From positions 20,184,571 to 20,248,570 of the forward strand of contig NC_049989.1 in NCBI RefSeq assembly GCF_000003815.2: DNA of 64,000 bases. Direction: 5' to 3'. Of this stretch, positions 12,340 through 30,000 are shown piece by piece. The notes under the pieces are model-generated. The model was given only the letters and a program-made list of their open reading frames with translations. It did no database searches and had not been told where the DNA came from. Positions within the stretch are counted from its first letter, which is position 1, and each line of letters begins with the position of its first letter. The position numbers and the translations under genes were made by a program. This DNA is from Branchiostoma floridae. Lineage: Eukaryota; Chordata; Leptocardii; Amphioxiformes; Branchiostomatidae.

Positions 12340-12690
12340 TGAAGAAAAATGTCAATACGGACCTCATATGGACTTGATATATACGCTCGTGTGACTGCAC
12401 CTGAAGGATGCGGTCACACATGCGTATACATTCAAGTCCGTATGAGGTTCGTATGAAATTCTTAGCCCCCACCGTGCTCCACAGGTCGCTGGGAAAATAA
12501 AATTGGACAAATATATACAGATAACATGCCAGAGGAGTTAGATAGGTCGCAAACATACTCCCTCGGCCAACTAACTTCTCTAGCATGTTATCTAAGTGTC
12601 TATATTTGTTTAATTCCTGCTTTTTCCCAGTGACATATGTGAAGCCTGATAGAGACAAATAGTCCATAGGGACCTCATATGAACTTTGAT
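12340..12690. repeat. Two adjacent long imperfect palindromes
   Basis: Palindrome one pairs acggacctcatatggacttg (12357 on) with its imperfect complement ending near 12455. Palindrome two pairs a stretch around 12487-12540, containing acagataacatgcc, with 12579-12636, containing ctagcatgttatct. The outer motif ggacctcatatg recurs directly at 12670. Extended hairpins could form; no coding or RNA family was recognised. Confidence 0.55.
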
Positions 12691-13173
12691 AAAGATTCTT
12701 TATTGAGACACGACAAAGGTACAGAGACTTTCGTAAGGTCTACATGTACAACAGATATACGCACGTGTGACGGCACCCCTACACAAAACTTTGACCGAAT
12801 CTCGCACGATTTTAGTATTGAATCGACAAAGTGTGGTGTGTCTTCCAGCGAGCTTTGCACTTGTGGCGAGGGAAGTTTCTACAAGTCTGGTCGAGTTCTG
12901 TCACCTCCATGCCGCGACGGGCACTAAACGCAATTTGGCATCTGACTAAACATGTGCTAAGCATTCTCAGAGTTTGAATTTTCAGTATTAAGTGCAACGT
13001 TACAGTCTGTCGCAATAACATCAGCGCTAGCAGCCCTGATTCGTATGTTAAACGTTATTTGATCAACTGAATAGTAATTTTGTAAACAGACCTTTCTAAT
13101 ACACATGTTGACAAAGCCAAAATACGGAAAAAAGACGCGCGCACGAACTTATTTACTACCACTATCCCGCTGG

Positions 13174-13258
13174 TCCCCACTATCCGCTTGCCTCACGGAG
13201 TTAGGGTCGGGGAAGCGCTAAATCTTGCCCCTTGTTAGGCAAGTGGACAGTGAGGGCC
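13174..13258. repeat. Imperfect hairpin with 21-bp arms
   Basis: gtccccactatccgcttgcct pairs with aggcaagtggacagtgaggg across a loop of about 40 bases. It lies inside the candidate 2.1-kb TIR element. Function unknown. Confidence 0.4.
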
Positions 13259-13369
13259 AGCTCGTGCGCACATGCGGTGGGGATTGGTAGCTAGTCCTCT
13301 GCACGCCGCCTGTCAGTAAAAAAATATCACCCAGGGTAGCGGGCCAGGTACAGTGAATGATCGCGGTTT

Positions 13370-13445
13370 TTGCGAGGCCGCTTCACCGCGAACTCTAAAC
13401 CACCGCGAACACTCCATTTCCCGCTACCGCAAAAGTAAATCCAGG
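13370..13445. repeat. Interspersed ACCGCGAAC repeat, partial copy
   Basis: Carries ttcaccgcgaac, aaccaccgcgaac and cccgctaccgc in the order seen in the copies at 166-290 and 62082-62275. Confidence 0.5.
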
Positions 13446-13716
13446 CGATCGGCACCAGCATTAGATCGTTGAAAAAATTGCCATTTTTAAAAGTATATAG
13501 ATCAAGACGTATTATTGCAACTTTGTCCTGATTATTGCAACCTTGGCTACATCACTTAATGATTCACAGAATGGAGACAAAACAGCACACTTGAACCCGC
13601 AAGTAACTTTGACAGCGCCGTTCTGTGTTCTAGTCATCCAGGTTATCATCCAACATGGCGCCCACGCGTGATCGAACGGTTTTCGAACGTTCTGTGAAAA
13701 CGATCTATCGAACAAA

Positions 13717-13886
13717 CAATGGAACGATCCTGTCGAACGCCATATCGAACAAATAGAACCCCCTATTCTATTTCGAACACCTCCGTCAAAAACAGCCCCA
13801 GCGGGACAGAAATGGCTTTCTTTGACGGAGCTGTTTGAAATAGAACAATGATCGAACAGGGGGCGGGGCATCGGGATCGGTCCATT
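13717..13886. mobile_element. Hairpin MITE, copy 1 (TIR CAATGGACCGATCC family)
   Basis: Starts caatggaacgatcctg and ends gggatcggtccatt, the TIR seen without mismatch at 37078 and 54377. The interior repeats cgaacacctccgtcaaaaa in inverted form, giving a long stem. No coding capacity. Confidence 0.7.
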
Positions 13887-14457
13887 TCTTTCCCTCTTTT
13901 CTTATCTAATGGAGCTGATAGCATCATTAAATGTTTTGCCATGTACAGTCGGCGGTGATGGTTTAAAATAATGTACACCAAATATAAGCAGTGACACCTA
14001 AAGCTACAGCACAATATGAACCAAAAGTGAAAGTACTAGTATACCATAGGCCATATACATGTGCATGATACAATGTATAAGGTGTCCTGTACTACTCACC
14101 AGGGAAGCCGTTAGAACAAAGGGCACAGGTCATTAGTACTGGCCGCTGTGAGACCCCCACGACCACCGCGTTGGGTCGTGAGAGTGAGTGAAATACTAAA
14201 TTTAGTATTTGCATAAATGCGTAGATAGATGTTTAGATAGAGATAGGTACTATGTAGAAATATATACAAACAAAAAAGCTTCATCACAATCCGTGGCGGC
14301 GCCATAAATCATATTCGTTAAGGTTCAGACTACTAGTCCTAATTAGATGTTTCGCCTCTGAGTGATCACCGCCTCAGGGGATGCGGGAATTAGTCAGATA
14401 GCTATACGCTGTTCCATAAGTGCAAGCATTGTGACAACTATGCAGTGTGTTTGTATC

Positions 14458-14963
14458 CGTGTCTGTGCCCGTAGCGTCGTGTGTGTGTGTGGCGTAACTG
14501 GCCTGGTAGAGCGTTCGGCTCGAAATCTCTAGGTCCCGAGTTCGATACACGCCGTGCCCCCGACTTTGTGCCTAGCCTCCATAGCAGGCTCTCTATGGCC
14601 TTTTGGGGAACTTTTGCTGGCCATTTCCATCTACATGGCCGGCTGTCAGAAAAGGCCAGCAATCAGCGACCCAATACAAAAAGAAATGGCCAGCAAAAGT
14701 GCCCAAAAAGGCCATAGAGAGCCTGCTATGGAGACTACTTTGTGCCCTTGTGAAAGACACTTTACACGACTACCTCACTTCTCCCAGGTGTAAAAATGAG
14801 TACCTGACGTCAGTCGGGGAGGTAAAATAAAAGATTTCTGTCTGTATAAGCTACTAACTTGAGTGCAGTGACAACTACCCGCCTATTGTAAGCTCTTCGC
14901 AATTCAGCCCCTGGCTGCAAAGAGTGAGTAGTCGGCCCACCAAATAACCAAATAAGCAATAAC
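14458..14963 (+). mobile_element. SINE-like composite: tRNA-like head plus fold-back body
   Basis: Bounded by imperfect 23-bp direct repeats (14435-14457 and 14964-14986; core cagtgtg(t/c)ttgtatc), which look like a target duplication. The head 14491-14553 resembles a tRNA: ggcgtaactggcctggtaga for the A box and cgagttcgatac for the B box, but it is only 63 nt. The body forms a 49-bp fold-back, 14578-14626 against 14684-14732 (arm motif tagcaggctctctatggcc). Related fold-back sequence recurs near 58830-59015 and 59830-60060. It interrupts the 5' flank of GGT copy A that is continuous in B and C. Confidence 0.6.
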
Positions 14964-15227
14964 CAACTACTCAGTGTGCTTGTATCTTCCATAGCAAGCA
15001 GTGGTACGGTCCCGAAAATGGCAGGCCCGTTGCGACCGCTGCGATTTAGCTTCTTAGTTCCGCACTGAAAATATGTGTGTAAATTTGTCCATCGTGGAGA
15101 TTGCGTTGGTCAAGCGCTCGGCTGATGTCATAGCTAATACATTGACCAGAAATGCTCAATATTATAATTGTTGTTGTTGTGAGGGAAGTCGTGTAGTAGT
15201 GCATATTCCCAAGGGGGAGATCGGTAC

Positions 15228-15300
15228 CACATCAACGGGTTCGAAACCAGAGCATCGGGGTATTAATCGAACACCTGTCGATTGGGCCACACAACCCCAC
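15228..15300 (-). mobile_element. tRNA-derived SINE head upstream of GGT copy A
   Basis: On the minus strand it contains an A-box-like TGTGTGGCCCAATCGACAGG and a B-box GGTTTCGAACC followed by CGTTGATGTGG. A relative lies at the equivalent position before copy D (60247-60321); copies B and C lack it. Too degenerate to be a functional tRNA. Confidence 0.5.
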
Positions 15301-15360
15301 AACCATACAAACATAAAGCCCTGCGTCTTGTCCGACTGGTTCTTCTTTGTCGGGTGAAAC

Positions 15361-24506
<9,146 letters not shown>

Positions 24507-24835
24507 TCACTAGCCTAAGTACCATCTTCCGTAGTGACCGCTGGCTCACTACTTTCGCTTAGCTGAGTACCATCCTCCGTAGTGACCGCTGGCTCACTAC
24601 TTTCGCTTAGCTGAGTACCATCCTCCGTAGTGACCGCTGGCTCACTACTTTCGCATAGCTGAGTACCATCCTCCGTAGTGACCGCTGGCTCACTACTTTC
24701 GCTTAGCTGAGTACCATCCTCCGTAGTGACCGCTGGCTCACTACTTTCGCTTAGCTGAGTACCATCCTCCGTAGTGACCGCTGGCTCACTACTTTCGCTT
24801 GCTAACCAGCGGTCACTACGGAGGATGGTACTCAG
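24507..24835. repeat. 3' UTR fold-back array, GGT copy A (six 48-bp units plus inverted copy)
   Basis: Directly after the stop, a 48-bp unit (agctgagtaccatcctccgt, then agtgaccgctggctcactac, then tttcgctt) occurs six times. A single reverse-complement copy follows (accagcggtcactacggagg atggtactcagg, starting 24805). The ends ctgatcactagcct and aggctatctgatcac pair as well, so an original hairpin was expanded on one arm. If transcribed it would give alternative long stems in the 3' UTR. Confidence 0.85.
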
Positions 24836-25256
24836 GCTATCTGATCACAGACGGAGATTATCATCATTTTTTTTGGTAAAATGGAAAGAGAGAGAAAGAG
24901 TTACTTTATACACCTGTGATACATGCAATTTCATATTTGTACTGTATTTGTGGTCACAATATGATTTAGCTAGTGAGCTGCCTAGTGCCCTGTTCCTATT
25001 CGAATAAGGTCAACGTCAAATTAATGAGTTTAGACAAGTCTCTGCTGATTATGAAACATATCTGCTCTTACTTTTTCATCGTCACAAGGAAGATATAGAT
25101 AGAATTCCAATTCATAGTATATTAAAATTTCTGTATTACTCGCTTGACAATACATAATGTATCTCTCAGCTAATATTCCTTTGTTGTGATCTGTACTTAA
25201 CGTAATAGGTATGTAACTTTATAACTTTGGTACACAGGAATGGTCTCCATTCGGTC

Positions 25257-25575
25257 AATAAAGCTTCCTATGACTAACATGCTTCTGATGTCAAAATATG
25301 TTTAATTTTAAAACTCGGAGTAGATTTTAACAATCATTGTCAAGTTGGTGTCAAGGTGCAAAAATCAGTTTATTGTTGTAATTATCTATAGGATAATTTT
25401 ATGTTGTGTGCTTGTTACACTAAGATACGTGTAGACAAGATGAGAAGGTGATTTGTACGAACCACTGTAAACCTTGTAATGGCTACTAACCAAAATCCCT
25501 TCATTTTAGAAGTAGAGTTTTCCTATTAACTCACTCTGGTGGTAAGAGTCTTCAAAGCGGAGTATAATAAATAAA
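25257..25575 (+). promoter_or_regulatory. Polyadenylation signals, GGT copy A
   Basis: AATAAA at 25257-25262 (tcggtcaataaagcttcc) and overlapping AATAAATAAA at 25566-25575. The first is conserved in B (39137-39142) and C (56370-56375). The 3' UTR would be about 750 bases or more. Confidence 0.5.
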
Positions 25576-25689
25576 GTATGAAGCTCCTGAAAAATCTATT
25601 GTGTGGTCAATTCGTTACATCATACGTATGTATTTATTTATTTTTCTTCTTCCTAAGCACAAGAGCTATCTAACACCCCAAAAGTATGA

Positions 25690-26715
25690 CCATAGCTTGT
25701 TCAGAAGCTGAGAAAACACACCCGGAAGTCGCGCTGCAGTACCTAGGGAAGCCGCTGGGGGGCCCAAAATCTAATCATTACCAGTTTTCATCACACCCTA
25801 CCAACACACCAAGCATGAAACCAATAATCAACCCAGCCTTTCTCGAGTTATCTTGTTGATTGACAAACGCAGGGTAAACTAGAGTTCCACGACCCCATAC
25901 ATTCGCCAAATGATCCTAGCCTTTACAAGTGCTGTGTTAATTGTGTGTTTCCTTAATTATGCAAATAAGGTTCTCATTTGCATAAATTATATTACTTGAT
26001 CATCTCCTCCACCAAACAACAGGGGTACACATCTATGTTAAGAAAGAAGGCTTTTATCGCATTTCCTGATAATTTATGCAAATGAGGACCTCATTTGGAT
26101 AATTAATGTTCAACGATGTTCACCTGTCCATAACTTCCCATAAGAAGTTTCCATCATTTACCACAATGACATTATAGCATTTTCTCATTAATTATGCAAA
26201 TTAGGTCCTTATTTTGCATAATATATATCTATCAATATTCTTCTCCTTCTTTGTTACAAATGTCACATGTTGCAATGGTCCTATGATAGAACTTAGCGTG
26301 TATACATGATTTTCTAATTAATTATGCAAATTAGATACCAAATTGCATAATTAATACGTAATTATGTGAAACATTACTAAAGCTATCTACATACCAAAAA
26401 TCATAACAATCTGCCAACCCCTTCTTGAGTTATTCCCTTTCAAAGTCTGGCACTAAACCTGCCCTGCAGTTCCAAAACAAGCCGCTAGGGGGCCAAAACC
26501 TATACCACTAACTCTTGGCATCAAGAGCCGTCTACCATTGAAAAATCATAGCCGCAGCATGTTCAGAACTCGAGATATCAAACCAGGAAGTTCCGCTGCA
26601 GTACCTTCCCAGGCCGCTAGGTGGCCCCAAATCTAATCGTTTCCAGGTCTCATCAACACCTACACACACACCGAATATCAATACAATCCAGCCAGGCGTT
26701 CTCGAGTTATGCTGG
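25690..26715. repeat. Downstream repeat block with four ATGCAAAT/ATTTGCAT-type palindromes
   Basis: Palindromes near 25953-25990, 26071-26106, 26188-26226 and 26317-26356 follow the pattern ttaattatgcaaat - AGG - catttgcataattaa with variation. They are flanked by two related modules (25720-25860 and 26575-26715: gctgcagtac, then ctaatcgtttccag, then cgttctcgagttat). The block recurs after copies B (39590-40560) and C (56820-57345, truncated). It is probably a dispersed repeat family. Confidence 0.7.
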
Positions 26716-26718
26716 TCT

Positions 26719-26722
<4 letters not shown>

Positions 26723-26775
<53 letters not shown>
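26723..26775. repeat. (CA)n microsatellite at the end of unit A
   Basis: An uninterrupted CA run; the same locus in unit B is 40567-40617. It marks the 3' boundary region of the duplicated unit. Confidence 0.95.
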
Positions 26776-26780
<5 letters not shown>

Positions 26781-26898
26781 CTACCCAAAATATAACCTTC
26801 TTGTCGAAGCGAAGATAAATATAACCTCCATGACATTTCATAGAGGCAACAATAAAGCTTCAACACAATCCGTGTCATTAAAGATCTTCGTTAACGTT

Positions 26899-27065
26899 CA
26901 GACTACTAGTAAGTCCTAATTAGACGTTTCGCCTCATTGAATGCAGGAATTTATAGCTGTAGGCTGTTTCGTAAGTGCAACCATCGTGACTACATGTATT
27001 CAGTATGTTTGTATATCTTCCATAGCTGTGTCTTGTTCGACTGGTTCTTCTCTGTCGTATGAAAC
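26899..27065 (+). promoter_or_regulatory. Conserved 5' flank of GGT copy B
   Basis: From cagactactagtaagtcct to the ATG. The same block precedes copy C (46126-46292), precedes copy A in interrupted form (14327-15360) and copy D more loosely (about 60160-60360, with ttcgactggtgcatctttgtc matching ttcgactggttcttctctgtc). Conservation across diverged copies suggests promoter or 5' UTR. No TATA box was assigned. Confidence 0.45.
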
Positions 27066-30000
27066 ATGGAGACACTTGTCACTACTCGCGGCTTTCTTAA
27101 AGTCACAATATTTGCTGTTGTTGTCCATCTACTGGTGAGAGAGTTTCGGCAGCGGCTGGACGCGGATGTGGCCGTGATGATCCCGCCGTGCGCGCGGCCC
27201 CAGCCGGTCGGGGTGGATGTGACGGGAGGCCCGTACACACACGGGGCTGTCGCCGCCGACGCGATGGAATGTTCTGCCATCGGCAGGTAGGTCATTAGAA
27301 CCTTTGTTGACAAGAAGCTTTTAAAGTAAAGAAACTAGTCTCCTTCAAAGAAAAATGATTATTTCTTTGGGGACAAGACTGAAGGAGATAATAACGCAGT
27401 TTACAGGTAGTTGTCTGAAAACAAGGGCCTCGTCTCAAATCAAAACAAGCTCGACTAAATCATCTGCCAGGGGATTGAGTAATCATGACGCCGTGCGGTA
27501 AAGTGGTGAAGATAGAAGAACTTTAGAAGGAGAACTTTGTTGCACGAAACAAACAAAAGGAACGGAGTCGAATCATGCAGGAGCACTTACTATTATGTAT
27601 TTTGTACCATATGTGTTTAAAATATGTGAATCGGCTTCTTAGGACTTTAAATGATGTAAACTGTACCTCTGTTATACATGTATATGTTTTGTATGACCCT
27701 CTCCTTTTCCTTCATGACCTCAACGAGGGCCTATTTGACATTTCATGAATTTAAAAAATTCAAACAAACAAACAAAGTATCTTAATGTCCAAACAGAAGC
27801 GGTAGCAGTCTGGTTTGTTTTAAACGTATTTGGCAGTGTTTTATACGTTTGCTGAAGATTTGTCGCTTTTGCGCGGATCCTATCATAGGTGAGTATCTGT
27901 ATCGAGCGCGTGATGTCAGGAAAAGCAACACCAAATTAGCCAGGCTTGTTCCAGGGCCGGCTCCTCGGCTAGAGGGCAAACCTGCCCCCAATAAAATCTT
28001 ATCGCACCTCCATGAGCTAGACCATACAACTACACATCCCCCCCCCCTTTCATACAGAGACCATAACTAAAAAGTCTTTCTTTTGAGACAAGACTGACTC
28101 CTACATCTGCTTGGAGATAATGACGCAGTTTACAGGTAGGTATCCGAACAAAGGGCCTCGTCTCCAGAGGAATGAAAACAAACCCGACTAAATCATCTGC
28201 CTGGAGATTGAGTAATAATGCCACCGTGCGGTAAAGTAGCGAAGATAGAAGACCTTTTAAATTAGAAGAAGAACTTTATTGCACAACAACTGTACATCGT
28301 ACAATGTATGGCAACAGCTATGGCACAAAGTACGAGAGTGTTCGAGAGTGAAATGCGACACGATTTTGTGTGTGTTCAACAGATATCATGGCTTTTAAAC
28401 TTTTCTCGTACCGCGCTGACGTGTCGGTACGGTGAGAGGGGTTGTCTTAAATGACCTCATATGACCTCATATGAATCAGATGTCACGGCTTTTAAACTCT
28501 TCTCGTACCGCGCTGACGTGTCGGTACTGTGAGAGGGGTTGTCTTAAATAATCTCATGTGACCTCATATTCATTCATATGACTTATAAACAGAAAAAATG
28601 TCGTATTTCCGGTTACCCGACCAACCTCAGTAAAAACTCTCATAGCCTATATGCGGGGTCGAGCCGAGGCAAGGCCAAGGAGCACCTCTGTCAAAATTCA
28701 AAACAAAATAAAACAGAATCCATACTAACATACCGTCTTTTTCACTGACTACCGCTAGANNNNNNNNNNNNNNNNNNNNNNNNNNNNNNNNNNNNNNNNN
28801 NNNNNNNNNNNNNNNNNNNNNNNNNNNNNNNNNNNNNNNNNNNNNNNNNNNNNNNNNNNNNNNNNNNNNNNNNNNNNNNNNNNNNNNNNNNNNNNNNNNN
28901 NNNNNNNNNNNNNNNNNNNNNNNNNNNNNNNNNNNNNNNNNNNNNNNNNNNNNNNNNNNNNNNNNNNNGGGTGGCTCGGCTGTGGACAGTTCTGACTGGT
29001 GTAACTGTGTTTTACCTAGTGACATCCTGAAGAAGGGTGGTTCGGCTGTGGACAGTTCTGTCTGGTGTTGTGTTTTACAGGGACATCCTGAAGAAGGGTG
29101 GTTCCGCTGTGGACAGTACTGACTGGTGTAACTGTGTTTTACAGGGACATCCTGAAGAAGGGTGGTTCGGCTGTGGACAGTTCTGACTGGTGTAACTGTG
29201 TTTTACAGGGACATCCTGAAGAAGGGCGGTTCGGCTGTGGACAGTTCTGACTGGTGTAACTGTGTTTTACAGGGACATCCTGAAGAAGGGTGGTTCGGCT
29301 GTGGACAGTTCTGACTGGTGTAACTGTGTTTTACAGGGACATCCTGAAGAAGGGTGGTTCGGCTGTGGACAGTTCTGACTGGTGTTGTGTTTTACAGGGA
29401 CATCCTGAAGAAGGGTGGTTCCGCTGTGGACAGTACTGACTGGTGTAACTGTGTTTTACAGGGACATCCTGAAGAAGGGTGGTTCCGCTGTGGACAGTAC
29501 TGACTGGTGTTGTGTTTTACAGGGACATCCTGAAGAAGGGTGGTTCGGCTGTGGACAGTTCTGACTGGTGTTGTGTTTTACAGGGACATCCTGAAGAAGG
29601 GCGGTTCGGCTGTGGACAGTTCTGACTGGTGTAACTGTGTTTTACAGGGACATCCTGAAGAAGGGCGGTTCGGCTGTGGACAGTTCTGACTGGTGTAACT
29701 GTGTTTTACAGGGACATCCTGAAGAAGGGTGGTTCGGCTGTGGACAGTACTGACTGGTGTAACTGTGTTTTACAGGGACATCCTGAAGAAGGGCGGTTCG
29801 GCTGTGGACAGTTCTGACTGGTGTAACTGTGTTTTATAGGGACATCCTGAAGAAGGGCGGTTCGGCTGTGGACAGTTCTGACTGGTGTAACTGTGTTTTA
29901 CAGGGACATCCTGAAGAAGGGTGGCTCGGCTGTGGACAGTTCTGACTGGTGTAACTGTGTTTTATAGGGACATCCTGAAGAAGGGCGGTTCGGCTGTGGA

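Larger units (their letters stand above)
11579..13709. mobile_element. Candidate 2.1-kb TIR element, no transposase seen
   Basis: The left edge (about 11579-11643: atagatcgttttcaca, then ggccatgttggatgataa) recurs in reverse complement at 13646-13709, with matching outer 16 bp and inner 17 bp and a diverged CG/TTCGAA-rich middle. This gives imperfect TIRs of about 65 bp. The interior has no long ORF but holds nested palindromes near 12340-12690. A clear target duplication was not found, so boundaries are approximate. It would be a non-autonomous DNA transposon. Confidence 0.5.

Noticed and set aside
14438-14830. Overlapping frames of 74-79 residues on both strands
   Set aside because: They lie within the fold-back SINE-like element; the hairpin explains similar frames on both strands.
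25577-25859. Open frame MKLLKNLLCG (complete at 39449-39730 and 56691-56972)
   Set aside because: It spans the poly(A) region and the dispersed repeat block, and A is disrupted relative to B and C; it shows no sign of coding constraint.
27782-27991. Minus-strand frame containing RYSPMIGSAQK, also in copy C and partly in A
   Set aside because: Conserved only because the units are duplicated; the frame and surroundings differ in A, and no known domain is seen.
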